A stretch of 64,000 nucleotides of DNA. It comes from Clitopilus passeckerianus. Its lineage: Eukaryota > Basidiomycota > Agaricomycetes > Agaricales > Entolomataceae. A model generated the notes under the pieces. That model was not told the DNA's origin. It made no database searches and saw only the letters and a list, made by a program, of their open reading frames with translations. Shown here in pieces: positions 11,275 to 21,176 of this stretch. The DNA is taken from assembly GCA_944990035.1 (NCBI GenBank), contig CALYLX010000002.1, positions 115,466 to 179,465 on the forward strand, read 5' to 3'. Position numbers and translations under genes: made by a program. How positions within the stretch are numbered: position 1 is the first letter of the stretch; every line of letters starts with the position of its first letter.

Positions 11275-13184
11275 TTACGAGATCTCCACCTCAGTGACAG
11301 CACTGGAGAAGAAATCTTTCGTCGTCGCCAAATGAGTTTCGTGCGCTGACTTGGTATCCCCTAAGGCTCCCCACTGGAGCCACCAATCCTCAGCTGCCTC
11401 CCTGGCGTTATATCCGAACACCTCTCCAATCTCCTCATACTGCTCTCTTAACCGACTGTCGTCCCACTCTGAATCTGAGACCGACATGAGGGAAAGCGCC
11501 ATAGCGGTGTCTCGCACATCACGATCCTCGCCTGGAGGTAAGGTGCATAGTGCTGCGTTGTGCAGTTCGGACAGACGAACATGTTTACAACGGCCTTGGC
11601 GGATTTCCTGGAAGGCTTCGAGGTATTGGGGGATTTGATGCATTGTGCGTAGGCGGGACATGAGGACGCCGAGAACGACGGCGTCTTCGACCGCTAGACT
11701 CGCATTATGGGTCGAGCAGGGCTAGAAGAGGGGTCGTGAATACATATCTAACAAGGGGCGAGGAACGAGGCCGTACCAAAATAGGGTGAGCAGCTTCGCC
11801 GATGAGAAGCACCCTCCCTGACTCGTCTACCCAATCCTCAAGGGGCGCCCGGTCCATGACCTTGGTTCGAGTAATCGTGGGACACATCCTTGGGACCGCC
11901 TGAAGCCTGATATTTCATGTTAGATAGAGGTCCATGCACCTCGAGAGCCCGATCTAAAACATACCCTTTGTCAAAATTCGTGAGGTCGAGTACGTCGCTG
12001 GGAACTCTGTGTTCCCAACCCTCCTGCTTGTTAGGGTCAAGCAGCTCCGCGTCAGGCCAGTATATATTGAAACAATATTCTTTGCCATTCCGCTAACAAC
12101 AATTGAGTGAAATGAATGAGGCTAGAGAGGGATGAGAACGTACTATTGGGTACCCGAGTACGCTGCGAGAAGAACCCATCCATATTGGCCATTCATTTAA
12201 ATCAACCCATTTACCGAGAATGGGGTCTTCTCGCATTGCGTCCGAAGGAACCGTGAAGCTGAAGCGCGAAGGTGGGATCAGCTTTTACGGCACACCCATC
12301 AGGATAAGGTAGACGTACGTCAAGAAGCTGTGGCCATCATCCTCAGCAGGCTCCTCCACCCCGTTCACATACTCTCGGACGACGCTGCTATAGCCGTCAG
12401 CGCCGATAACCACGTCTGCGTCCACCCTGCTCCCACCCACCAACACCACGTATGGTCGATCACCAACTTCGTTAATCCCAACTTCGGTGATCTTGGTATC
12501 ATAAGAGATTTTTACGCCGACGGAGACCGCGAGGCGCCGGATTTTCTCGTGGAGTTCATCGTGCTGGGGGATGAATTAAAAACGGCCGTTGTTCATACAG
12601 GTGAATGGACCCACAGCCATGAGTAAAAATTCTCCACCGGTCTCCCGGATGACCTGCTCCTTCCATTCAAGAAAGCCGATGTACTTTCCATCCTCCACTG
12701 CAAATTGATGAGTACCTGGGGTGGCACGAAAGAGACGGCAGGGGAGGAAAGGGGTAAGGGTACGGGAACGAGGAAAACTCGTGCCGAGGCCCGATCGTCG
12801 ACATGGAGGCGAGCGAACGTGGACTTACCTGAGTGAAATGCACTCTTACGACAGCGACGCTCTCCTTTCAACTCCTTCTCAAGACCCCATTCTACAAGAA
12901 TTTTACTGAGATTTGGAGGGACACGAACACCGCCAGATCGCTGAATGAAATCAGTATGACTGAAGTGGCGTAACGGTGATAACGGACCTTAATTCCTGCT
13001 GGACTCTGCTCGAGAACATGAACGCGATGACCGTGACGGCCGAGCTCAAATGCACAGGCTAAGCCGGCGAGTCCTGGAAATCCATCAGAAAATTGTCTTC
13101 ATAAGGGGAACAACTTATGTTACCTCCTCCTACGATGATGAAATCGACCTGTAGCGGTGCAATCTTTTCTGTAAGGTTGGACAT
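11275..13184 (-). CDS. FAD-dependent monooxygenase (salicylate hydroxylase-like, group A)
   Basis: A single-component flavoprotein hydroxylase that would use FAD and NAD(P)H to hydroxylate an aromatic or other small substrate; the substrate is not predictable. From the ATG at 13184 the protein opens with QVDFIIVGGG and, after an intron, LAGLACAFELGRHGHRVHVLEQ, the Rossmann dinucleotide fold. SGGVRVPPNLSKIL follows. The DG motif reads ADVVIGADGYSSVVRE. The second FAD motif reads VLLIGEAAHPIL, with glutamate in place of the usual aspartate of GDAAHP. The last exon ends with ATTKDFFSSAVTEVEIS at 11275. Eight or nine exons join in frame. One junction, near 12590-12640, needs a GTGGGT donor after codon GCT to avoid a stop. 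There are coding-like in-frame exons further upstream (see 13185-13581), so the true N terminus may be longer. No biosynthetic neighbours were seen. Confidence 0.87.
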
Positions 13185-13581
13185 CGTTTTAAAGTATGGT
13201 GTTCGAGATTGTTCAGGAGTTAGCAGTAATTTGGCGTGAGATCTCTGGTGGCGAAGCAACTGATTTGTTGAGAGACCTTCGGGTTGAGGAGGCAAGATAA
13301 CTCTTCCTGGAGGTGGATTGGGAGTGTTGGATGTATTGAGGAAGAGATTGAAGGTCGGCTGAGGAGGAAGGGGCGGGAACTCAGTATCCTGTCAGATAGA
13401 CAAGTGTATTGTCGAGGGAGAAGCGGAAGAAGAAAGGTCGACGCGAGGTATTGAATTTTGGATGGGAGGATTCCGTCAGGGCCGTAGATCAAGAGAAATA
13501 ACCGGTGATATCACTTACAGGCGTGTCATCTTCTGAAGATGGATAATCCACGAGGGAAGAATTCTGGTTAGGTCTAAACAT
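13185..13581 (-). other. Possible upstream exons in frame with the FAD monooxygenase
   Basis: An ATG at 13581 opens MFRPNQNSSLVDYPSSEDD. A GTAAGT donor (from 13518) and a CTGACAG acceptor (13389) join this to a second stretch beginning DTEFPPLPPQPTFNLF. That stretch stays open for 68 codons and runs straight into MSNLTEKI of the monooxygenase. Its composition (proline, asparagine, balanced hydrophobics) looks protein-coding. It could be an N-terminal extension, the residue of another gene fused to the enzyme, or chance. The family normally starts close to the GGG dinucleotide motif, which argues for the shorter form. Confidence 0.45.
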
Positions 13582-14340
13582 GTTGCAAGCCAAGGTGGCC
13601 TCTGAGAAGCCCTCGGCCGGTTAGAGACTCGAGTGTGAAACAAGTTGTGAGGTGGTGGGAGAGGTTGTGAACCGGCACGTCGGATTCCGATTTGATGTTC
13701 GTCGTGAGGTGAAGAGTCGACGAGGGAGCACTGCAGAAGGCGGGATGATACGAACATTAGCATCAGGCTTCTATGTTGGAATCCATAAGCATGATAAAGA
13801 AATTTAGAGAGAGCGCATGACACTTCAAGTGCCTTCAATCACAGAGTCTACCGGAACCGCAAATGTCGATCAAAAGTTAATTCTCCAGGCATCAATGTGC
13901 GCTCTCTGTGCCAGAAGTGTGGTGGAAGTCATCGAGCCAGCGACCTACCTAGGATAGCGCAAGAGGGGACAAGTAGCAGAGGGAATAGGTCGTGCAGAGA
14001 GGATGGTAGTGGCGTCCAGAGGCAAGGGGACCAATTGAGTATTTTGTGTGAGACGGGAAACAAGAGATGCACCTGGAACAAACAGGCAAAACCATTACGC
14101 CTGCATAATCCACCTGTGACCGAACCTAAAACGGTTTCTGTTTATTCTCCGATATTGATGCTAATGCTCGCCTTGTTACCTTTGTGCCTTGCCCAGCAGA
14201 ATTTCTGATATAGATTCAGGAAAGCCACGATTTTGGCGGACGCGTTTGAATCCAGCCCTTTCGGCATTGCAGTCAATGAACTGATCCGGCAAAGTCACGT
14301 CTGCGCGTTACACCGTGACCTCCTGTCACACCTGCCCACC
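13582..14340. other. Intergenic region upstream of the Sgf73 gene
   Basis: About 760 bases with short unrecognised open frames on both strands (for example 13897-14208 plus). It probably holds the promoters of the minus-strand locus starting at 13581 or 13184 and of the Sgf73 gene. Nothing else is recognised. Confidence 0.4.
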
Positions 14341-15555
14341 ATGACCATCAGGCTTAAGCCGCAACCAGGTTCTCAATCTGCTGCCTCGCCTGGAGTGTTT
14401 ACCTGGGATGTTCCAAGTCCATTGAACCCATCTGATGTCAACTCGCTACCTTCGCCCCCAACATCATGGCTTTCGGCGCGGGACATGAAAGTCTTTGGTG
14501 CTCAACCTCTCACTTCAGCTTCGACCATCGGTGTGGTCAAATGCAAGGACTGTGAGAAGCCCATTCTTCGGAGCTGTATAGCAGACCATGCAGGTAATGC
14601 AACGCCGTACGAGTATCTATGAACTTGCGCTAAAGAATGTACAAAGACGCATGTGCTTCCATCCGCGCTACGAGCGGCACAAAGAGCAAGGCCGATACAG
14701 AGGGTTAGCTTGGATCGTCATTCTAGTGTCGCCTTTCTGAGTATGGATACAGGCTCCAAGAAGCGCAAGGCATCTCCGACACCTGATGACCCATCTCTGC
14801 CTCCGAAGAAGAAGAACAAGCCAGCCACCAAAGTCACTAAAGGACGTGCCAAAGGCCCAGTCGACTATGACAAGCAATGTGGTGTCATCAATGACAAAGG
14901 CCTACCATGCTCTCGGTCTCTAACCTGCAAATCTCATTCAATGGGTGCAAAACGTGCTGTACAAGGTCGCTCTCGGAATTATGATGAACTTCTACTGGAA
15001 TGGCAACGGGCCAATAATCCCAACTTCGTCGAGCCGGTTAAACGAGAGACGAAGGCAGAGAAGAAGGAGAAACGGGAGAAAGAGAAGCAGGAGAAGAAGA
15101 GGTTGGCGGACGAGGCTGCTGCTGCGATGGGCATTGACCCCGCAACTTTGCCGAAGAAGCAAAGTCAGCAGGGAGCGTCAAAGAAGGCTAGCAAGAAGGC
15201 CGCTGCAGCGGCAGCGGCAGCAAACAAGCTTGCGGAGGAAATGGGAGAGGATGTGCCTGAGGACCTGGACAATCTAGATTCAGAGGCGGAAATGGACGAT
15301 CTTATACGGGTTGTTCGGGCGGGGATGGACAAGGGTGCTATTGGAGTACCGTTGGCGGTAGCTTGTGACGCGAGCAGCTGGTTTGTGCAGCGTCGGGAGC
15401 GCGCCCGGTGTTGCCGAGATCTCCTCATTGGGGCTCTTGGTGGTGTTGGCGGGACCGGAATCACGCCAAGTTTGGGAGCAACATTGGGCCTCGTGGGCAG
15501 GACTGGCAGCCTCAACCACGGAGTCAACCCAATGGGTGTCGTGCGGAACGCTTGA
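14341..15555 (+). CDS. SGF73: SAGA deubiquitinase-module subunit Sgf73 (SCA7/ataxin-7 domain)
   Basis: Links the histone H2B deubiquitinase module to SAGA. Three exons (14341-14593, 14647-14703, 14753-15555) give 1,113 bases, or 370 residues. The N-terminal zinc finger reads [20 protein letters not shown] followed by cysteine (CxxC...HxxxC) and spans the first intron. The SCA7 domain lies in exon 3, with [20 protein letters not shown] and [19 protein letters not shown], then [10 protein letters not shown]. After it come a lysine/glutamate-rich helix and an alanine run. A C-terminal block containing [22 protein letters not shown] and CCRDLL appears typical of basidiomycete orthologues (from memory). 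The reading frame is also open upstream of 14341 without an ATG, so the start is the first good methionine. The second intron's acceptor (GGATACAG) was chosen because only it keeps the frame into the lysine-rich segment. Confidence 0.9.
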
Positions 15556-15864
15556 TAGGTTCGTGTATATACCCTTCATTTTTATGGATACCATCGTGTA
15601 GGAACATAGCATGATATTTTGTACAACTGATAAATATAATGGTCGCAGAGCACTACTGCGGTTGAGGTGTATTTAGCAGCATCCGTTCTGGGTTCTAAGT
15701 GCTAAGTGCGACATGCCAAATGAATTAGTGTAGCATACAGAAAGCGTGTACAAGAAAGTCGTAATGTGAGAGAGGGTCCATTGGGCACCTAGTCTAGAAT
15801 TAGAGACGTTTCAAAACCAGAGTCTTTTGATTTTGCGCTAACCAGGAGGCCCTTCATTCATAAA
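15556..15864. other. Convergent intergenic spacer
   Basis: About 310 bases between the stops of Sgf73 (plus) and the small hypothetical gene (minus). It should hold both 3' ends. Nothing else is recognised. Confidence 0.4.
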
Positions 15865-16371
15865 CTAAACACCGCTGATTGCGTTGATCGCCATATCCCT
15901 CTCATCTGGACTTACTAGCCCTTGCTGCACAGAGGCGTCGAGAACCGTCCGTAGCCAGTCTTGACAATTCGAATCTCCATCTGGTGTGAGAACGGGAGTA
16001 CTCAAAGCAATCTTTTCAAGTAGACGCCTGCCCTCAAGAGACATTGATTCTGTCAAGGTGACCGCCTTCGTATACCCTTCGCAGGATTTGGTAAGGGGCC
16101 CCCAATTGGTCAGGCGATTGGCGCCCAGTTCCCGAATGATGTGGATTTGTCGACGGATGGCGACTCCAGTCGGACTCATGCCCACTTGCCAGGCCAACTT
16201 CCAGTGGGTATCGCGAGGGGTACTTTTGGGATCTTTGGGCCGGGTGGCGAGAAGGAGGACTGGCAATGACACATCTGGGTCGCGGTATATGTGGTCAATG
16301 TCGACTGGTCGATAGGGCTGACCGTGGTGGTGTTGGTGGTGGTGAGGAACGCTGATATCGGTGTTGGCCAT
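15865..16371 (-). CDS. Hypothetical protein, 168 residues, single exon
   Basis: I do not recognise a functional family with certainty. The intronless frame encodes MANTDISV and then a histidine-rich stretch (PHHHQHHHG). A compact domain follows with DTHWKLAWQVGMSPTGVAI, NRLTNWGPL, GRRLLEKIAL and DSNCQDWLRTVLDASVQQG, ending LVSPDERDMAINAISGV. The pattern 'W-L-x-W ... P-x-G ... N-C-Q-D-W ... G-L-V' resembles small uncharacterised proteins common in basidiomycetes. The NCQDW motif hints at a compact enzyme-like or papain-fold-like core, but that is speculation. No signal peptide or membrane segment was seen. The frame is uninterrupted and codon use looks coding. Confidence 0.65.
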   Translation of the reverse strand: MANTDISVPHHHQHHHGQPYRPVDIDHIYRDPDVSLPVLLLATRPKDPKSTPRDTHWKLAWQVGMSPTGVAIRRQIHIIRELGANRLTNWGPLTKSCEGYTKAVTLTESMSLEGRRLLEKIALSTPVLTPDGDSNCQDWLRTVLDASVQQGLVSPDERDMAINAISGV

Positions 16372-17109
16372 TGACGGTTAGAAGATACCACTGCTGCTGC
16401 TGGATTATATGATTGAAGGTATCAACATGCTCAAGCCGTACGATGGCCTTGATGGAGGTGACAGTCGTACTGGTGTCGAACAAAGAGTGACTAGCCCGCA
16501 GATATGGGACAAGTCCAAGTAGTCGACTCGACTGGCTACGCTGGCTGGCAGATAGCCGTAAGAGGGAGGCGCTGAGGGGAGGCAGGCCGAGCTGTGTGAT
16601 TATTTGTTCGTTGATCATTTTATTTGTTGGAACTGACGAGGAGCTCCACCAAGCCGACACGAACCGAGCCGCATGGCAAAAATCACTAGTAGGTCCATGG
16701 CGCTTCAAATGAAAAGATGCAGCTCATTTCCGTCTTCAAGAAACGTTGAAACAGCATGCACTAGAAACCCTGCAAATATTTGATTGGCTAGTACTGCTCA
16801 AAGAGACTTTTAAGAGTTGTCTGCGAAGGCTATCCAAGCATGCCGAAGGCGTCCATCAAAGTGATCGTTATCCCATCAACGTTGATGCCAAAGCCTCGAT
16901 TGCTCATTTTGACGGTCTTCCGAAAGGCATTCCGTGGTCCTCTCCTGTCGATGTGCTCCAGTCTGCTCGAGTCATGCGGGGAAATTCGACTATTATAAAC
17001 CATAAGGTACCCTCTCGAATAAATTGTCGCCATTTGGAGAGTTGTGTAGCATCTTTCTTCTCAACCACCACTGGCACCTTGATCAAGAAGCAAACACTTC
17101 GACTTCGAG
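16372..17109. other. Divergent intergenic region
   Basis: About 740 bases between the small hypothetical gene (minus) and PNPOx copy A (plus). A minus-strand open frame at 16295-16708 extends upstream but has no family and low-complexity QQQQ; I read it as non-coding or as 5' leader. The TATA-like element for copy A lies inside. Confidence 0.4.
16994..16999 (+). promoter_or_regulatory. TATA-like element upstream of PNPOx copy A
   Basis: TATAAA lies about 110 bases upstream of the start codon at 17110, a plausible distance once a leader is allowed for. This is sequence match only. Confidence 0.35.
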
Positions 17110-18166
17110 ATGGCCTTCGAACCTACATCCCGTAAGGCTCCAAACCGCGTGAATCGTTTGGCAGACAGGGCTACCTACGACGAGGAAGCTGTCTATGCCG
17201 CGGTTGACAGGGCTGCTGTCTGCCATGCGACGTTCCGTTTCCCCAGCGAAGACGACAAACCTGATGATGAGTGGCCAGGTGCGTCAACTACATGCTTCAG
17301 ATCGCGCCTCCTTCTCATACTTTGCATTTACAGTGGTCATTCCGATGATCTTTGCAAGGAAGGATAATACGTGAGTAGGATATGCCGTCCAATCAGAAAC
17401 GTGCAATTATCCCAACTCCATCAAATTCAGGATATACTTGCATGGCCACCTTAGCTCTCGCCTCCTGAAAGCCTTGTCGAACGATGGGCAAGTCAAGGCC
17501 TGTCTTGCTTTCACAACAGTGACTGGAGTGGTCGTTGCTTTAAGCGCATTCAATAGCAGGTGCTTTTTCTCGTCAGCTCTGTATGTTTCCCATGCCTGAC
17601 AGTGCTCTACCCTCAGTAACAACTACGAGTCCGCGGTACTGCGTGAGTTTCAATTCCACAATGAAATGGTGTCATTCTAAATTATTGCTGCCCTGCAGTT
17701 GGCTACACGAGGCTCCTCGAAGATGATACTAAGGAGAAGAAAGAAGCCTTGATTCGGATCACCAATCATGTCTTCCGTGTTCCAGTCACAGGGGAAGAGG
17801 GTGATCACTGGGCTAATTCGCGGGAGACCACCACTGTAGAGGTGAGCCTCATTTTCTTCCCCCGACTGCATTCATGTTCTAATCCAGTCAACTGCAGTAT
17901 AAGTCTACTCGAGTTATCGCCCTTGATATCGAAATGGCTTCCGCGAAGATCCGTACGGGGCCACCTCACGACGACGACAAAGACGTTGAGGGTTACTCGA
18001 CGAAGTTCTGGTGCGATTCCTATTTGGAATTCATTCGCTTCTTATGTCGCTGACACTTTAATGTAGGAGTGGTGTACTGCACAAGGAGGAGAGATTTGTG
18101 AAGGCTGAGCCCTCTCCATATAACCAGGCGCCGATGCCTGAGTATATCAAGAAGATGCTGTCGTAG
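17110..18166 (+). CDS. PNPOx-like FMN-binding split-barrel protein, copy A
   Basis: Member of the pyridoxamine 5'-phosphate oxidase-like flavin-binding family, near the NimA/flavin-nucleotide-binding branch. It is probably a cytosolic flavin-dependent reductase of unknown substrate. Seven exons (17110-17278, 17334-17370, 17431-17559, 17617-17642, 17699-17841, 17898-18010, 18067-18166) total 717 bases, or 238 residues. Landmarks are RAAVCHATFRF, VVIPMIFARKDNTIYLHGHL, SSRLLKALSNDGQVKACLAF and TGVVVALSAFNSS near the flavin-binding barrel. STRVIALDIEMASAKIRTGPP is nearer the end, and the C terminus reads APMPEYIKKMLS. A second copy lies 363 bases downstream in the same orientation. The intron at 17560-17616 has no counterpart in that copy. 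The family call rests on the VIPM/YLHG/S-R-L pattern. Confidence 0.82.
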
Positions 18167-18529
18167 CTTCCGAAACTAATAATACCCTCATTTTCTGACG
18201 TTTGTATTGACAACTATATGGGCTGCTGTTTTAGGTATCTCTGCTGAAAGACTTAACATTTATCCCACCCCTTTACCCCCACGCTTCGATCCTTGAGTTT
18301 CCCAAGATTGAATGGTTTTGTATGGATCTCGCTAACTTGTTGAGATTCGGAATCTGACGTCCCCGGAACTCGTTCCGAGCGCCTGTCCTATCGTGGCACC
18401 GTCATGAGAGCCGATAACGATATCGCCAAACCGTGGTCCGACTTCTTTGCGGCAGGTTATAAGTCGTGATGGATGCCTGGCCTGATCTTAACCATTCTCA
18501 CCAGAAGGAACCACATACCCACCGTCCGT
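18167..18529. other. Spacer between the tandem PNPOx-like genes
   Basis: 363 bases holding the 3' end of copy A and the promoter of copy B. A TATAAG lies 72 bases upstream of copy B's start. No open frame of interest was seen. Confidence 0.4.
18458..18463 (+). promoter_or_regulatory. TATA-like element upstream of PNPOx copy B
   Basis: TATAAG lies 72 bases before the start codon at 18530. Position and sequence are suggestive only. Confidence 0.3.
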
Positions 18530-19510
18530 ATGGCATTCGAGCCGACTTCCCGTAGTGCCCCAAACCGAGTGAACAGGCTGCCTAACCAGGGCAAATACGA
18601 TGAGGAAACCGTATACTCTGCCATCGACCGAGCCGCGGTATGTCATGCGACATTCAGGCTTCCCGATGATGGCGAGCCCCAGGACGATTGGCCTGGTATG
18701 TTTCAAGTCGTGCTTGAGAAATTGGCATATCCTCAGCGGACCTTGGCTGATAGTTATCATTCCGATGATCTTTGGGAGGAAGGACGCTACGTGAGTCGGG
18801 GGGCCAAGAACTGGTGATTTTTTATTTATTTTATTATCCTCGTGTACTCTACAGAATATACCTCCATGGCCATCTGAGCTCCCGCCTCCTGAAAATTCTA
18901 TCGGATGACGGTCAGGTCAAGGCTGGCCTTACATTCACCAACGTCTCAGGAGTTGTGGTAGCCCTGAGTGCCTTCAACAGCACGTTCAACTATGATTCTG
19001 CGGTACTCTGTACGCTCAACCTCTCCCCTCACAAGCATGCTGCTCACGTCCCGTAGTCGGCTATACCCGCCTCTTGACAAATGATGCGGAGAAGAAGGAG
19101 GCGCTGGCCCGCATCACCAACCACACTTTCCGGAATCTCAAGACCGGGGAGGAGGGTGATCGCTGGGCTGATTCGCGAGAGACAACTACCGCAGAGGTAG
19201 GTCCTCCGAAAGGCGCCACAGAAGCCTGACTTACACGGTGTCTAGTACAAGTCGACCAGGGTAATTGCATTTGACATAGAGATGGCTTCTGCGAAGGTAC
19301 GTGCTGGCCCACCAGACGACCCGGCGAAAGAGGTCGAGGAGTTCTCCAATACGTACTGGTAAGTCTTAGTAAAATCTCCGAGTTCCATCAGGAGTCGAGA
19401 ACTCTCATAGGACGGGCGTAATCCACAAGGAAGAAAGGTACACCAGTGCTGAACCCTCTCCGTACAATAAGGCCCCAATGCCAGAGTATATCGAGAAAAT
19501 GATTTCCTAG
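18530..19510 (+). CDS. PNPOx-like FMN-binding split-barrel protein, copy B
   Basis: Tandem paralogue of the gene at 17110. Six exons (18530-18695, 18754-18790, 18855-19009, 19057-19196, 19246-19358, 19411-19510) total 711 bases, or 236 residues. It shares the opening MAFEPTSR-APNRVNRL with copy A. It also shares RAAVCHATFRL, IIPMIFGRKDATIYLHGHL, SSRLLKILSDDGQVKAGLTF and GVVVALSAFNSTFNYDSAVL, and ends APMPEYIEKMIS. Exon 3 here (155 bases) equals the sum of exons 3 and 4 of copy A (129 + 26), so the two copies differ by one clean intron. The two proteins keep the same landmark residues, so neither looks like a decaying copy. The substrate is unknown. Confidence 0.82.
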
Positions 19511-20315
19511 CTCTCGAGCAAATATAGTAATCGTTACTTTGAGAAAACAAAGTTACCTCGCAGTGCACCCCTAGTCAGTTCGCGGCCGTAGAGAGGCTTT
19601 TGTAGACCTCTAAGATTCTGGTCATTTTTACGAGTTCAGGATGATTGGTTGATTGTCTAAGTCCAAGTAGCCATGACGCTCGACGGCAACAGACTGACGC
19701 AACCGGCGTTTCGCCCTTCGGTGTATATCGGTGTGTTAAGAATATTCCTTACAGGCTTGATATACACCAGGATTCCATTTGCTGTGAACTGGCCAACTTG
19801 AAGGCTTCGACGTCGATTCACTGGCACTGGACTTGCCATAGCCTCCTCCCATTTCTCTTACCCCTCGACCCCTCGACGAACGTTACAGGAGGCCTAGTAC
19901 CAGATAATACCTACCACATTTTCAGGACTATCCATTGCACAGAAGACATTGAGAGGTAAGCCTGCAAAGGTATATGCTCAGCTTCAAGTTGGAGGGCGAT
20001 CACAAGACGATCATTCGCCTCCCCATGAAAGGGCTTTTCTTCAGATGATTGAGGTTGAGTGCCGGAGATCTCATAGCAGCAACATACGCAGTTATTTCAA
20101 GCCACACGCATGAATCTAGAACAGAGACGCTATGAAAGTCGTGAGGAGCCATAGCGTGGCTGTGCCTCTGCTGTCTAATGCCCTTGGGCGCAAACAAAGA
20201 CGCCACGCCTGCATTGATCCCCGTCACTGTCACTGCCAACGACCATCCTTGGGTCTTCATATTCTCTCTTCCTAGCTCATCGCGCGTCGGGTTCGCCGAC
20301 CTTGGTTAATTCAAA
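19511..20315. other. Intergenic region upstream of the p24 gene
   Basis: About 800 bases between PNPOx copy B and the p24 gene. The short frames at 19645-19959 and 20000-20260 match nothing I recognise and are of opposite strands. No RNA gene was seen. Confidence 0.4.
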
Positions 20316-21140
20316 ATGCGAAGTTTTACTGGCTTGATGATGATGCTGCTGGCAGCAGCAACGACTGTGAACGCCCTCCATTTTTACCTGGATGCAAACC
20401 AGAAGAGGTGCTTTGTGGAGGAGTTGCCGACGGATACTGTTGTTGAGGGTGGGTATTCGCATTCTGTTGGTACGGCTGGATGATGAATTGAATCTGGAAC
20501 CTTGAATTACAGGACATTATCGCGCTCTGGAATGGTCAGAAGAGAAGCAGAGCTATGCGCCGAACCCAGAGGTTGGAATCGTTGTTGAGGTCGTCGTAAG
20601 TATTCCACTTGGGTTAAAGAGTACGAGCAGCAGGCTCAGAAGTATCTTCAGGAATCCTCTACGGACGACATGCTCGTCAAGTCCAACGGTCCTCCTGAGG
20701 GAAAATTCACTTTTACCTCGCATGATCAGGGAGACCATTCCATCTGCGTCTCCACCAACTACACCTCCTGGTTCTCGCACACTCACATCCGCCTCTACCT
20801 CGACATTGTGGTCGGCAGCACTAAAGCGGACATAGAACACGACAGAAGCCATGTCAGCGGTCTTGCAGCAAAAGTCAGGGATTTGAATGAGAAGCTGGAA
20901 GAGATTAGGAGGGAGCAGCAATATCAGCGAGAGAGGGAAGCGGATTATAGGGATTTGAGCGAGTCGACAAATGCGAAGGCTGTATGGTATAGTATTGCGC
21001 AGATTGTGATGCTCGTCGTGACATGTGCTTGGCAGCTAAGGCATTTGAAGGTGAAGTCAATTCTGCTCCCTGCGTCAAGGGTATGTTATTGATTACATTT
21101 AAATCTATAGCGATTCTTTGAGGATAGGAAGAGTCGATAG
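20316..21140 (+). CDS. p24 family cargo receptor (Erv25/Erp type)
   Basis: Type I membrane protein of COPI/COPII vesicles cycling between ER and Golgi. Four exons (20316-20448, 20513-20595, 20652-21050, 21111-21140) total 645 bases, or 214 residues. It has a signal peptide (MRSFTGLMMMLLAAATTVNA). The GOLD domain begins LHFYLDANQKRCFVEELP and includes GPPEGKFTFTSHDQGDHSIC and STNYTSWFSHTHIRLYLDIV. A coiled coil follows (VRDLNEKLEEIRREQQYQRE). One transmembrane helix (IAQIVMLVVTCAWQL) precedes a short tail RHLKRFFEDRKSR, whose FF plus basic residues fit COP-coat binding. The tail is encoded by a separate 30-base exon. The exon 2/3 junction was placed at TATCTTCAG (ending 20651) because it gives the shortest insert before GPPEG. 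The neighbouring ETR1 gene converges 36 bases away. Confidence 0.92.
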
Positions 21141-21176
21141 GATGTTATTAGTTGGTCCTTATATGCACGCATTTAC

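Larger units (their letters stand above)
17110..19510 (+). repeat. Tandem duplication of a PNPOx-like gene
   Basis: Two head-to-tail genes encode 238 and 236 residues and align end to end with no large gaps. Five of the introns sit at matching codons. The intergenic part shows no obvious similarity apart from TATA-like motifs, so only the gene body is clearly recognisable as duplicated. Confidence 0.85.

Noticed and set aside
9391..13184. A secondary-metabolite cluster built on the zinc-cluster factor and the FAD monooxygenase
   Set aside because: The neighbours are RPC53, TAF10 and SGF73; there is no synthase, terpene cyclase, P450 or tailoring set.
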